64,000 nt of DNA from Micromonospora sp. HM5-17 (GCF_003762835.1 NZ_RJWA01000007.1:62001-126000); one strand, 5' to 3'; shown: positions 7,986 through 16,610, numbered from the stretch's first letter. Program-made: numbers and translations. Notes: a model not told the origin generated them from the sequence alone.

Positions 7986-9399
7986 GCCGGGCGGCCCGGG
8001 CCCGCGCCGTCAACTCCGCCGCCAGCGCCCACGCCTCGTGCACGTCCCGGTCCTGCGCCGCCGCGCTCAGCCCGCCCGCCGTGTCCACGTACACGGTCGC
8101 CAGCCGGAGCCACCGCTGCACCGGCCCCTGCACCACCCGGACACTCTGGATCCGGGCGTACGGCACGATGACGAGCTCCCGGGTCAGCAGTCCGGACCGG
8201 ACCGCGAAGACCCGGGCGGAGATCCCGGCGCCGAGGGCGGTACGCGCCAGCGGGTGGACCCAGCGGGCCCGGGCCGGCGGCGGGGTCAGGGCGCGGGAGA
8301 TCGCCACCCCGGGCAACACCTCGGCGACGATCCGCTGCGCGGTGGCCAGGTCGCCGACCGGAAGAAGCCGGTCCGGATGGTTCGCGCCCTCCAGGTCGCC
8401 GATTGCGTACCCGGCCACCGAGATACGCATCCGCAGCCAGCCCTTCAGCCGCCAGAGCAGCGGCCAGGTGACGTTCACCGCCTGCAACCGGTTCAGGGGT
8501 ACGGCCTGCGCCCGGGTCTCCAGCAGCCCGTGCCGGACCCGGAGCGCGGCGTCGTCCCGGGCCAACTGGAACCCCCAGTCGTCCAGGACCCGCCGGATCG
8601 GCTGGAGGATCACCCCGGCCATCGCGGTGAGGGTGCTGGCGACGGCGATGAACGACCAGGAACCCTCGGTGAAGAACTGCACCAGCACGAACGCGACCCC
8701 GAACGGCAGGAAGAACGCCTGCGGGGTGAGCAGCTGGCTGACCAGCAGATCCCGGTTCGCGACGGTGTGCAGGTGCCGGCCGGGGAGCGTACCGGCGCCG
8801 ATGACGACCCCCGGCAGCCCCGGCACCGGTACGGCGGGCGGTGCCGGAGGCCCGCCCGGCGCCGGCTGGCCGGGCGCCGTCGCGTGGTCGGGGGCGGTTG
8901 CGTGGTCGGGCGCCGCCGGCGTCGGGGCGACGGCCTCGGCCGCCGGGGTACGCCCGGCCAGCGTCAACAGGCGTTCCCGCAGGGTGACCGCGTCGGCCAC
9001 CGTGAGGTACGCCAGCGGCGCCTCCGTCTTGCCGCCGCCAACCACCTCCAGCCGGAGTTCGGCCAGGCCGGTGAGCTGGGCGAGCAGCGGTCGGACCACC
9101 TCGACCGCCTGGAGGCGTTCCAGCGGGATCGCCCGGGTGCGCCGCCACAGCAGCCCCTCGTGGATCCGTAGCTCCCGCCCGACCACGTGGTAGCCCGTGT
9201 AGTACCAGCTGATCACCGACAGCACCAGTGCGCCGAGCACCAGCACCGCCACCAGTACGGCGAACCAGCCGAGCCCGACCCGGGACAGGGTGGACCAGGA
9301 GAGCGCGGCGACGATCACCACGAGCGACTTGGCGCCGTGTAGCAGCGGGCTCAGCGGATGGAGCCGTTGTCGGGGCTCGGCGGCCTGGTCGACGCTCAC
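7969..9399 (-). CDS. PH-domain membrane protein (YdbT-like)
   Basis: A 476-residue membrane protein with repeated bacterial PH (bPH2) domains. Each unit has paired hydrophobic helices followed by a beta-rich stretch such as RELRIHEGLLWRRTRAIPL, ALRVRHGLLETRAQAVPL and TRELVIVPYARIQSVRV: three such units are visible. GTG start follows GGGCGGAGGG and overlaps the upstream PH gene by GTGA, so the two are translationally coupled. A Pro/Ala linker (about residues 155-195) with repeated DHATAP separates the first and second units. The pair resembles the B. subtilis ydbS-ydbT operon, linked there to resistance to certain peptides; the function here is not known. Confidence 0.85.
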   Translation of the reverse strand: MSVDQAAEPRQRLHPLSPLLHGAKSLVVIVAALSWSTLSRVGLGWFAVLVAVLVLGALVLSVISWYYTGYHVVGRELRIHEGLLWRRTRAIPLERLQAVEVVRPLLAQLTGLAELRLEVVGGGKTEAPLAYLTVADAVTLRERLLTLAGRTPAAEAVAPTPAAPDHATAPDHATAPGQPAPGGPPAPPAVPVPGLPGVVIGAGTLPGRHLHTVANRDLLVSQLLTPQAFFLPFGVAFVLVQFFTEGSWSFIAVASTLTAMAGVILQPIRRVLDDWGFQLARDDAALRVRHGLLETRAQAVPLNRLQAVNVTWPLLWRLKGWLRMRISVAGYAIGDLEGANHPDRLLPVGDLATAQRIVAEVLPGVAISRALTPPPARARWVHPLARTALGAGISARVFAVRSGLLTRELVIVPYARIQSVRVVQGPVQRWLRLATVYVDTAGGLSAAAQDRDVHEAWALAAELTARARAARLSGRG

Positions 9400-10208
9400 A
9401 GACCCTCCGCCCGGTCCTCGCCGAGGGCGGTCAGCCGGTCCCGAAGCCGGGAGGCCTCGGCCGGACGCAGACCGGGCACCCGGGCGTCGCTCGCCGCGGC
9501 GGCGGTGTGCAGCTGCACGGTGGCCAGGTTGAAGGCCCGTTCCAGCGGTCCGGCGGTGACGTCGACGAACTGCATGCGGGCGTACGGCACGATCGACAGC
9601 CGCCGGATCAGCAGGCCGTGCCGGACCAGCAGGTCGTGGTCGCGTTCGGCGTACCCCCAGGCGTGGACCGCGCGCACGATGACGGTGAGCCGCCACAGCG
9701 TGAGCAGGACGGTCAGCACGAGACCGAGGACGAAGAGCCAGTGCCCGGTCAGGACGAGGCCGATCCCCAGACCGACGAGTACGACGAAGACACCGGCACC
9801 GAGCCGCAGCGCCTCGACCCAGATCAGGTCTCGGGAGACCGGCTGCCAGCGGACCGTCTCCGGCCACGGCTCCAGCGGGTCCGTCGGCTCGGCCGCCCCG
9901 GCCGTGACCGGTGCGGCGCCGGCGTGCGGTGGCCCGGCGGGTGTGGCGGCGGGCGGCGGCATCGGGGCTACGGTGCCGGCCGATGGTGCCGGGGGCGTGG
10001 CGTTGCTCGGTGGCGGTCCGGGGGGTGTCTCGTCCGCCGGCGACGGCACGCTGCCGTGCCAACCGCCACCGGTCCCGGGCCCGGGCGGGGCATCCGAACC
10101 CGGTCCTGGCCGGTCGACGGCCCCCGGCTGGTCACCACCGCGCGGTCCGTCGAGGTGGCCAAAGTCGCGTGCCTCGCCCCGTCCGCTCACGTCGCTGTGC
10201 TCGTTCAC
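9396..10208 (-). CDS. PH-domain membrane protein (YdbS-like)
   Basis: A 270-residue protein with one bPH2 domain. About 120 disordered Pro/Gly/Ala residues come first, then two hydrophobic helices (about residues 130-185) and the PH core, including RHGLLIRRLSIVPYARMQFVDV. It is the first gene of the coupled ydbS-ydbT-like pair. The GTG at 10208 is chosen because it is the first plausible start after the upstream small gene; GAGG lies a little farther upstream than usual, so a start slightly inside the disordered region is possible. Confidence 0.75.
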   Translation of the reverse strand: MNEHSDVSGRGEARDFGHLDGPRGGDQPGAVDRPGPGSDAPPGPGTGGGWHGSVPSPADETPPGPPPSNATPPAPSAGTVAPMPPPAATPAGPPHAGAAPVTAGAAEPTDPLEPWPETVRWQPVSRDLIWVEALRLGAGVFVVLVGLGIGLVLTGHWLFVLGLVLTVLLTLWRLTVIVRAVHAWGYAERDHDLLVRHGLLIRRLSIVPYARMQFVDVTAGPLERAFNLATVQLHTAAAASDARVPGLRPAEASRLRDRLTALGEDRAEGL

Positions 10209-10227
10209 GTCGCGCGCCTCGCTCGCC

Positions 10228-10458
10228 TCACACGTCGAGCGTAGGCGATCGTTCGGCCGGGACGACCTCACGGAGAAAGCCGCGCGCGCCGAGAAAGTCG
10301 CTGAGCGACTGCCGGTGCTCGGCGCAGGCGAGCCAGGTCTTCCGCCGCTCCGGCGGGTGTAGCCGCGGATTGTTCCAGCGTAGAGCCCACTGCGCCGACG
10401 CGCGGCAGCCCCGGGCGGAACAGATCAGCGGTTCCTCGACGGGGGACCGGTCGCTCAC
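10228..10458 (-). CDS. Conserved small actinobacterial protein with Cys pairs
   Basis: A 76-residue protein, too short to stand out among overlapping frames but very typical of a family conserved in actinobacteria. Key pieces are LICSARGCRASAQWALRWNN, HPPERRKTWLACAEHR and SLSDFLGARGFLREV. Cys13, Cys18 and Cys45 with His49 could bind zinc. Such proteins have sometimes been labelled acetone carboxylase in databases, which is probably a propagated error. GTG start; the gene ends 20 nt before the ydbS-like start, so the three genes form one minus-strand operon diverging from moxR. Function unknown. Confidence 0.75.
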   Translation of the reverse strand: MSDRSPVEEPLICSARGCRASAQWALRWNNPRLHPPERRKTWLACAEHRQSLSDFLGARGFLREVVPAERSPTLDV

Positions 10459-10603
10459 GGCGGCGAGTGTACGCCGCACCCGGCGGTGCGTCGGGTTCGA
10501 GAATCCTGGTTCTCCCTTCGCAGTCGCTCGAGCGGACGTGCGAGAGTTGGAGCCGGCGCATTTGCCGACGCATCTGATCCCGTGACCCTGCTGTGGAGGA
10601 CCG

Positions 10604-11761
10604 GTGGCCCAGCCGACCACGCCCGACGCTCCGACCCCGCCCGACGTCTCCCGTGGTGCCCCCGGCCCGGGCGCGACGACGCCGGCCGAGGACGCCACCC
10701 TGCTCGAACGCGCGTTGTTCGAGGTCAAGCGGGTGATCGTCGGGCAGGACCGCATGGTGGAGCGGATGTTCGTCGCCCTGCTCGCCCGGGGGCACTGTCT
10801 CCTCGAAGGGGTCCCCGGCGTGGCGAAGACCCTCGCGGTGGAGACGCTCGCCAAGGTGGTCGGCGGCACCTTCGCCCGGGTCCAGTTCACTCCGGACCTG
10901 GTGCCGGCGGACCTCGTCGGCACCCGGATCTACCGACAGTCGAGCGAGAAGTTCGATGTCGAGCTGGGACCCGTCTTCGTCAACTTCCTCCTCGCCGACG
11001 AGATCAACCGGGCGCCGGCCAAGGTGCAGTCGGCGCTGCTCGAGGTGATGTCCGAGCGGCAGGTCTCGATCGGCGGCCAGACCCACCCGGTGCCCAACCC
11101 GTTCCTGGTGATGGCGACCCAGAACCCGATCGAGCAGGAGGGCGTCTATCCGCTGCCCGAGGCGCAGCGGGACCGGTTCCTGCTGAAGATCATCGTCGGG
11201 TATCCGACCGACGCCGAGGAACGGGAGATCGTCTACCGGATGGGCGTCAGCCCTCCGGAACCGGCCTCGGTCCTCACCCCGGTCGACCTCATCGCGCTCC
11301 AGCAGAAGGCCGACCAGGTCTTCGTCCACAACGCGCTGGTCGACTACGCCGTACGGCTGGTCGTCGCCACCCGTACCCCGGCCGAGCACGGCATGCCGGA
11401 CGTGGCCCAGCTGATCCAGTACGGCGCCAGCCCGCGCGCCTCGCTCGGCATCGTCCGGGCCACCCGCGCGCTCGCCCTGATGCGCGGCCGCGACTACGCC
11501 CTGCCGCAGGACGTCCAGGACATCGCCCCCGACATCCTGCGGCACCGGCTGGTGCTCAGCTACGACGCGCTCGCCGACAACATCCCGGCCGACCACGTCG
11601 TGGATCGGGTGATGTCGACCATCCCGCTCCCGTCGGTCGCGCCCCGGCAGCACGCCAACCCGCCGGCCGGCCCCGTACCCGGGGTCCCGCTCGGTCCCAC
11701 GCCCGGTCACACGTCCCCACCGGTCTCCGGCCCGGCCTGGCCGGGGCGCCCGCCGGCATGA
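10604..11761 (+). CDS. MoxR-family AAA+ ATPase
   Basis: A 385-residue AAA+ chaperone-like ATPase. The Walker A motif is GVPGVAKT, Walker B is LLADEINRA, and sensor-type MATQNPIEQEGVYPLPEAQRDRF is diagnostic of MoxR proteins. It is thought to assist assembly or metal insertion of partner complexes, together with VWA proteins. The GTG start follows TGGAGGA. N-terminal 25 residues and the C-terminal 45 are Pro/Gly-rich. It overlaps the DUF58 gene by ATGA, and that one overlaps the VWA gene the same way: a three-gene translationally coupled operon. Confidence 0.95.
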   Translation: MAQPTTPDAPTPPDVSRGAPGPGATTPAEDATLLERALFEVKRVIVGQDRMVERMFVALLARGHCLLEGVPGVAKTLAVETLAKVVGGTFARVQFTPDLVPADLVGTRIYRQSSEKFDVELGPVFVNFLLADEINRAPAKVQSALLEVMSERQVSIGGQTHPVPNPFLVMATQNPIEQEGVYPLPEAQRDRFLLKIIVGYPTDAEEREIVYRMGVSPPEPASVLTPVDLIALQQKADQVFVHNALVDYAVRLVVATRTPAEHGMPDVAQLIQYGASPRASLGIVRATRALALMRGRDYALPQDVQDIAPDILRHRLVLSYDALADNIPADHVVDRVMSTIPLPSVAPRQHANPPAGPVPGVPLGPTPGHTSPPVSGPAWPGRPPA

Positions 11762-12750
11762 GGGGGCGTACGGCGACCGGCGCCGACCCGGGCCACCTGG
11801 TCGGCACGGCCACGGACGCCAACCCGGGGCGGGCCGAGGCGGTCCTCTCCCGACTGCAGCTGCTGGTCACCCGGAAGCTGGACGGGCTCCTCCAGGGCGA
11901 CTACCTCGGGCTGCTGCCCGGCCCCGGCACCGAGGCGGGGGAGTCCCGGGAGTACCGCCCCGGCGACGACGTCCGGCGGATGGACTGGCCGGTCACCGCG
12001 CGGACGACGGTGCCGCACGTCCGGCAGACCGTCGCCGACCGGGAGCTGGAGACCTGGCTGGCGGTGGACCTCTCGGCCAGCCTCGACTTCGGCACCGGCC
12101 GCTGCCTGAAGCGGGATCTGGCGGTCGCCGCCACGGCGGCGATCGTCCACCTGACCGCCCGGGGCGGCAACCGGGTCGGCGCGGTGATCGGCAGCGGTGG
12201 CTCCGGCGCCGCGTTCGGGGGTCCCGGCACCCCGGGCGTGCTGCGGCTGCCCGCCCGGACCGGCCGCAAGGAGGCGCAGGGCCTGCTCCGCACCATCGCC
12301 GGGGCCGCGATCCGACCCGGCCGGGCCGACCTCGGCGCCCTCATCGACGCGCTCAACCGGCCGCCCCGGCGGCGCGGGCTGGCGGTGGTCATCTCGGACT
12401 TCCTGGCCCCGCCCGAGCAGTGGGGACGACCGATCCGCAAGCTCGGCGTCCGGCACGACGTGCTCGCCATCGAGATCGTCGACCCGCGTGAGCTGGAGCT
12501 GCCGGATGTCGGGGTGCTGCCCGTCGTCGATCCCGAAACCGGCGAGCTGCACGAGGTGCAGACCGCCGACCCACGGCTGCGGCAGCGGTACGCCGCCGCG
12601 GCCGCCGCCCAACGCACCGCGATCGCCCACGCGCTGCGCGCCGCCGGCGCGGCGCACCTGCGATTGCGGACCGACTCCGACTGGCTGCTGGACATGGTGC
12701 GTTTCGTCGCCGCACAGCGACACGCGCGTACCCGGGGGACGACACGATGA
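11758..12750 (+). CDS. DUF58 domain-containing protein
   Basis: A 330-residue partner of the MoxR ATPase. ESREYRPGDDVRRMDWPVTAR is the hallmark of DUF58, followed by a degenerate von Willebrand A fold (AVDLSASLDFG, then VVISDFLAP). The ATG overlaps the moxR stop as ATGA and the gene ends in the same overlap with the VWA gene. Function in the operon is inferred to be assembly of a cell-surface or membrane complex. Confidence 0.92.
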   Translation: MRGRTATGADPGHLVGTATDANPGRAEAVLSRLQLLVTRKLDGLLQGDYLGLLPGPGTEAGESREYRPGDDVRRMDWPVTARTTVPHVRQTVADRELETWLAVDLSASLDFGTGRCLKRDLAVAATAAIVHLTARGGNRVGAVIGSGGSGAAFGGPGTPGVLRLPARTGRKEAQGLLRTIAGAAIRPGRADLGALIDALNRPPRRRGLAVVISDFLAPPEQWGRPIRKLGVRHDVLAIEIVDPRELELPDVGVLPVVDPETGELHEVQTADPRLRQRYAAAAAAQRTAIAHALRAAGAAHLRLRTDSDWLLDMVRFVAAQRHARTRGTTR

Positions 12751-13697
12751 TCCGTTTTCTCGAACCGTGGTGGCTGCTGGCCGTGCTGCCGGTGCTCGCC
12801 CTCGCCGCGGCGTACGTCTGGCGGCAGCTGCACCGCCGGACGTACGCGATGCGGTTCACCAACGTGGAACTGCTCCGTACGCTCGCCCCGAAGGGCCTGG
12901 GCTGGCGCCGGCACGCCGCCGCCGGCGTCTTCCTCCTCGCGCTGCTGGTCCTCGCCACCGGCATGGCGCGCCCGTCCGTGGACCGGAAGGAGCCGCTGGA
13001 ACGGGCGACGATCATGCTCGCCATCGACGTCTCGCTGTCGATGGAGGCCGACGACGTCGCACCGAACCGGCTGCAGGCGGCCCAGGAGGCGGCCAAGCAG
13101 TTCGTCGCCGAGCTGCCGCCGACGTACAACCTCGGGCTGGTGGCGTTCGCCAAGTCGGCGAACGTGCTCGTCCCGCCGACCAAGGACCGGGCTGCGGTGA
13201 CCCAGGCGATCGACGGCCTGGTACTGGCCGAGGCGACCGCGACCGGGGAGGCGGTCTTCACCTGCCTGGAGGCGATCCGCTCGGTGCCGGCCGACGGCGC
13301 CCAGGGGATTCCGCCGGCCCGGATCGTGCTGCTCTCGGACGGTTACCGGACCGCGGGGCGCTCGATCGAGGAGGCGGCAGCGGCCGCGCAGGCGGCGAAC
13401 GTGCCGGTGTCGACGATCGCATTCGGCACGGACTCGGGCCAGGTGGACATCGGGGGCCAGGTGCAGCGGGTGCCGGTGGACCGGCTGGCGCTGGCGGAAC
13501 TCGCCGAGACCACCCAGGGGTTCTTCTACGAGGCGGCCTCGGTGGGCGAGCTGAAGCGGGTGTACCAGGACATGGGGAGCTCGATCGGGTACCGGACCGA
13601 GCCCCGCGAGATCACCCACTGGTACGCGGGAATCGCGCTGCTGCTGGCGCTCTGCGCGGCGGGGCTGAGTCTGCTCTGGACCTCCCGGCTGGTCTGA
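12747..13697 (+). CDS. VWA-domain membrane protein (BatA-like)
   Basis: A 316-residue membrane-anchored von Willebrand factor A protein. Hydrophobic segments flank the domain (about 8-25 and 55-75 at the N-terminus, 293-313 at the C-terminus). The MIDAS metal site is intact: AIDVSLSMEADD (DxSxS), a Thr in LAEATATGEAV and an Asp in LLSDGYR. It is the last gene of the MoxR-DUF58-VWA operon and is followed directly by a strong hairpin. Such VWA proteins are thought to be clients or effectors of MoxR ATPases. Confidence 0.92.
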   Translation: MIRFLEPWWLLAVLPVLALAAAYVWRQLHRRTYAMRFTNVELLRTLAPKGLGWRRHAAAGVFLLALLVLATGMARPSVDRKEPLERATIMLAIDVSLSMEADDVAPNRLQAAQEAAKQFVAELPPTYNLGLVAFAKSANVLVPPTKDRAAVTQAIDGLVLAEATATGEAVFTCLEAIRSVPADGAQGIPPARIVLLSDGYRTAGRSIEEAAAAAQAANVPVSTIAFGTDSGQVDIGGQVQRVPVDRLALAELAETTQGFFYEAASVGELKRVYQDMGSSIGYRTEPREITHWYAGIALLLALCAAGLSLLWTSRLV

Positions 13698-13701
13698 GGC
13701 C

Positions 13702-13762
13702 GGTATCGCGCCTCGTATCCGGCCGGTCTGCCGTCAACCGGTCGGATACGAGGCGCGATGCC
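13702..13762. terminator. Very long perfect-stem hairpin ending the MoxR operon
   Basis: Left arm 13702-13727 and right arm 13737-13762 form a 26-bp stem with two G-U wobbles and no mismatch; the central 17 bp (13705-13721 with 13743-13759) are perfect. The loop is 9 nt. It lies 5 nt after the VWA stop codon and also faces the end of the minus-strand microprotein gene, so it probably terminates both. Confidence 0.8.
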
Positions 13763-13798
13763 CGGAATCGGAGCTGGCCGGCTGGTCGATCGGGCCGG

Positions 13799-13885
13799 TC
13801 ACGGGGTCGCGCGGACGAGCATGAAGAGCACCACGACCCAGGCCGCGGCGAGGGTGAAGCCCAGCGGGGCAACGTAACGGTTCAT
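13799..13885 (-). CDS. 28-residue single-span membrane microprotein
   Basis: A short ORF below usual annotation limits: MNRYVAPLGFTLAAAWVV followed by VLFMLVRATP. A single hydrophobic helix (about residues 5-24) is framed by Arg3 and Arg25, as in small membrane proteins. ATG follows GGAG (CCGGAGAGTGAATC) at suitable spacing. It lies alone, convergent with the MoxR operon across the long hairpin. Function unknown. The helix, the ribosome site and the gene-like position are the evidence; chance cannot be excluded for so short a frame. Confidence 0.55.
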   Translation of the reverse strand: MNRYVAPLGFTLAAAWVVVLFMLVRATP

Positions 13886-14004
13886 GATTCACTCTCCGGG
13901 TGGCGACTGAGATCCCCCGTGCCGGCGCGCAGCACCGGGCGACGGGTGAATCTGGGGGTCAGTGGACGCGCACACGAAGTCGTGGCCGGGCACTCCACAC
14001 CGAA

Positions 14005-14022
14005 ACCCCGGACGTCCGGGGT
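14005..14022. promoter_or_regulatory. 18-bp perfect palindrome (operator candidate)
   Basis: ACCCCGGACGTCCGGGGT is fully self-complementary. It lies about 120 bp upstream of the 28-residue microprotein start. Without a loop it is more like a dimeric-repressor site than an RNA terminator. GC-rich palindromes do occur by chance here. Confidence 0.35.
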
Positions 14023-14114
14023 GCGCGCAGCACACGAGCACTCCCCGATGACGGCCAGGGATCAACGCTGTGGCGTGGAGCGAGGCAGAGTCAGTCGGCC
14101 AGGCGAGTCATGGC

Positions 14115-14168
14115 TCAGGCAGACTGACGAACGGCCCGGCCACGACTGGGAGGATCGCTATCTCGCAC
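14115..14168 (-). CDS. Possible 17-codon ORF with perfect ribosome-binding site
   Basis: GTG start, peptide VRDSDPPSRGRAVRQSA. It is preceded by GGAGGTGATC, a full match to the 16S rRNA 3' end, 8 nt from the GTG. It lies 40 nt after the acyltransferase stop, on the same strand. GATCGCT/AGCGATC (14153-14159 and 14169-14175) can fold over the start codon, so translation may be regulated. Such a short frame is weak evidence; it may be a small peptide, a leader or nothing. Confidence 0.25.
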   Translation of the reverse strand: MRDSDPPSRGRAVRQSA

Positions 14169-14208
14169 AGCGATCACCTCCACCATGTCGACGGGCCGGG
14201 AACGCGAG

Positions 14209-15540
14209 TCATCGTACACCCGGGCGGTCACCCCCCCGAAATCGGCGGGGCCGGTCCGGACTGTCGGCGATCCGACCCGCGGGCTGCTCCGGTGACCGGG
14301 GCGCCGGACCGTCGGCGGGCCGGCCCACGAGCGCGCCCAGGACCAGGGCGAACAGCGGCAGCCAGGCCAGCCGGGCGACGATCCATCCGGGGCCGTCCGG
14401 AGCGGTGTGCAGTCCGGGTACGCCGGCCGATCCGACCAGCCCGGCACCGAGCGCGGCGAGTGCGGTGACCCCGAGCAGCACCCCCTGGTGCCAGAGGTAG
14501 ATCCGCGGCGCGGCGGCGGTGAGCCGGGCCACCGGACGCCACCGTCGTGGCGAGGCCAGCCGGCGGCCCAGCGCGGGGCGGAGCAGCAGTGCCGCGCCGA
14601 CCTGGGCGAGCGCCAGGCAGACGGTGAAGAGCGACGGCGGATCGAGGTTGGACCTGCCGGCGCCGGGGATCCCGACCGCGCTGACCGGATAGCCACCGAC
14701 CAGCACCAGGCCGGCCATCCCGGCGGCGCCGCCGAGGAGCAGGAACCATCCGGTACGCCGGGTCGGACCGTCGCCCGACCCCGTCCCGGTCGTACCGAGC
14801 CGGTCGGTCGCCAGCGCCATGCCCAGCAGGTACGGCACCAGCCAGGCGGCGAGCAGCGCCATCGGCACCCGCCACCCGCCGGACCCCGGCCCGTCGCCCA
14901 GCCGACCGGCCAGATCGGTGATGGCGACCAGGACCACCGCCGGTGCCGTCAGCCGCAGCGGACCGTGCCGGCGCAGGGCGCGGGCCAGCGGGCCGGTCAG
15001 CGCGACGAGCACGGTCAACGGCAGCAGGAACCAGAGCGGGCTGACCAGGAGCGTGCCGGCGGTACGCAGGGTCGTGCCCGGCACACCGAGCACCGCCGCC
15101 CCGGCCAACACCGCCGTCCCGACGCCGAGCAGCGCCCCGACCGGCCGGACCAGCCGACCGAGTCGACGCCGCAGCCACCACCCGACGTCGTGCCCACGCC
15201 CGTGGGCGGAGTCGAGGGAGCGGGCCGAGGCGTACCCGCTGAGGAAGAAGAAGAGTCCGAGCGTCTGGAACAGCCAGGTCACCGGCGCCAGTTCGGGCAT
15301 GGCGCGCAGCGGGCTGGCGGTACGCAGCGACCCGTCCGGGGCCAGCACCAGGCCGGTGACCAGCCAGTGACCGAGTACCACCCCGACGATCGCGTAGGCC
15401 CGCACCGCGTCCACGCCACGGTCCCGTGCTCCCGTGCCGGTCGGGTGCGTCAAACTGGCCGGGTGTGTCGGACCGGCCCAGCTCGTCGGACTGGTTGTGC
15501 GCGTCGGACCGGTACGGCTCCTCGGTGCGGCGGGGCTCAT
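14209..15540 (-). CDS. Acyltransferase family 3 membrane protein
   Basis: A 443-residue integral membrane acyltransferase (about ten hydrophobic segments). The family transfers acyl groups to extracytoplasmic sugars or to small molecules. The catalytic region is GVDAVRAYAIVGVVLGHW, then WLFQTLGLFFFLSGYASARS, and the later RIYLWHQG motif. ATG overlaps the stop of the DUF1023 hydrolase gene (ATGA), so the pair is coupled. It is a paralogue of the protein at 34144-35502, sharing WLFQ, FFxxGGYA/SGYA, SLDS, GRLxRP and PPSL segments in the same order. Confidence 0.88.
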   Translation of the reverse strand: MSPAAPRSRTGPTRTTSPTSWAGPTHPASLTHPTGTGARDRGVDAVRAYAIVGVVLGHWLVTGLVLAPDGSLRTASPLRAMPELAPVTWLFQTLGLFFFLSGYASARSLDSAHGRGHDVGWWLRRRLGRLVRPVGALLGVGTAVLAGAAVLGVPGTTLRTAGTLLVSPLWFLLPLTVLVALTGPLARALRRHGPLRLTAPAVVLVAITDLAGRLGDGPGSGGWRVPMALLAAWLVPYLLGMALATDRLGTTGTGSGDGPTRRTGWFLLLGGAAGMAGLVLVGGYPVSAVGIPGAGRSNLDPPSLFTVCLALAQVGAALLLRPALGRRLASPRRWRPVARLTAAAPRIYLWHQGVLLGVTALAALGAGLVGSAGVPGLHTAPDGPGWIVARLAWLPLFALVLGALVGRPADGPAPRSPEQPAGRIADSPDRPRRFRGGDRPGVR

Positions 15541-16469
15541 CGCGTCGCCACCGACAAGGTCGGTGCCGGCGCGGCGGTCCCGCCCCCGCCGAGGCTGACC
15601 AGGGCGGTCGCGTGCAGCGTGGCGCTGCCCGGCACCAGGTAGCCGTCGTGCCCGGTGACCCCGCCGACCGGCAGGTGCCGCGCGCCGAAGGCCGGATCCG
15701 CCGGCCGTACCCCGTGCCCGAGGTCGCCGATCCGCAGCGGAGGGATCCGGCGGATCCAGTCGTCCGGCGCCTCCGCCGCCCAGACCTCGGCCCGGGTACC
15801 CAGGCGGTCGACCCGGTCCGTGCCCATTCCGACCCCGCCCAGGCTGACCAGGGCGGTCACCTGGGACGGCAGGGCGGACGCGGCCAGCCCGACCACCAGC
15901 GCCCCGTAACTGTGCCCCACCAGGGTCACGGTCGCCCCGGGACGGTGCCGGACCAGGGTGGTCACCAGCGCGACCAGGGCCCGCGCACCGTCCCGGGCCC
16001 GGTCGGGGCGGGCGGCCGCCAGCCCGAGCCCGTCCGGCGGGTCGTAGCCCAACCAGGCCAGTACGGCGACCCGGGCCGCGGGCGCGGTGGCCCGGAGTTC
16101 GGCGTACAGGGCGCGGGCCTGGGCGGCCGGGGCTCGGCGAGTTACCCCGCCCAGACCCTGGTCGAAGGTCCGCACCGTGGTGCCCACCCCGGGAACCAAC
16201 ACCACGATCCGGTCGGCGTTGCCGAGGTCGCCGAGGACCTCCACGATCCGACCGTCGCCGTGCGGGTCGAAGACCAGGAACGACCGGCCGGCGGCGGCCC
16301 AGTCGGCGTACGGCGACCCGGCGGCCCGCATCCGCGCCGCCACCTGCGGGTAGCGCTCCACGAACCCGACCGGCACCGTCACCGGGTTCGCCCGCACGGG
16401 TGGCGGCACCAGCACTCCCAGGGCGAGCAGGCCCGCCACCGCACCGCGTACCCCTCGTCGCCGCAGCAT
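15537..16469 (-). CDS. Secreted alpha/beta hydrolase, DUF1023 family
   Basis: A 310-residue alpha/beta hydrolase. The nucleophile elbow is GHSYGAL, preceded by AWLGYDPPDG and followed by SLGGVGMG, the pattern of DUF1023 proteins. The ATG at 16469 is chosen over an upstream GTG because it has GGAGGGAGG 7 nt before it and starts a clean signal peptide (MLRRRGVRGAVAGLLALGV then PPPVRA). The product is probably exported. It is coupled by ATGA to the acyltransferase gene. Substrate unknown; an ester or amide is expected. Confidence 0.85.
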   Translation of the reverse strand: MLRRRGVRGAVAGLLALGVLVPPPVRANPVTVPVGFVERYPQVAARMRAAGSPYADWAAAGRSFLVFDPHGDGRIVEVLGDLGNADRIVVLVPGVGTTVRTFDQGLGGVTRRAPAAQARALYAELRATAPAARVAVLAWLGYDPPDGLGLAAARPDRARDGARALVALVTTLVRHRPGATVTLVGHSYGALVVGLAASALPSQVTALVSLGGVGMGTDRVDRLGTRAEVWAAEAPDDWIRRIPPLRIGDLGHGVRPADPAFGARHLPVGGVTGHDGYLVPGSATLHATALVSLGGGGTAAPAPTLSVATR

Positions 16470-16610
16470 CCGTCGCCTCCCTCCGCCGGACCCGTCGCGC
16501 CGCCACGCCGGGCGACCCGGATCGGTCTCCCGCGCAGGATGCGGGTCCGGCCGGGGGTGGGTCGTCACCCCAGGGACGGGATACCGGAGGGTGAGGCGGA
16601 GCCCGAGGTA

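Larger units (their letters stand above)
13886..14208. other. Intergenic stretch with palindrome and possible tiny ORF
   Basis: 323 bp upstream of the 28-residue microprotein and downstream of the acyltransferase gene. It carries an 18-bp perfect palindrome (14005-14022) and a hairpin over a perfect Shine-Dalgarno sequence (14153-14183), described separately. No longer coding frame is convincing. Confidence 0.5.

Noticed and set aside
13900-14127. 75-codon GTG frame on the plus strand after the microprotein
   Set aside because: No ribosome site, odd composition, crosses the palindrome.
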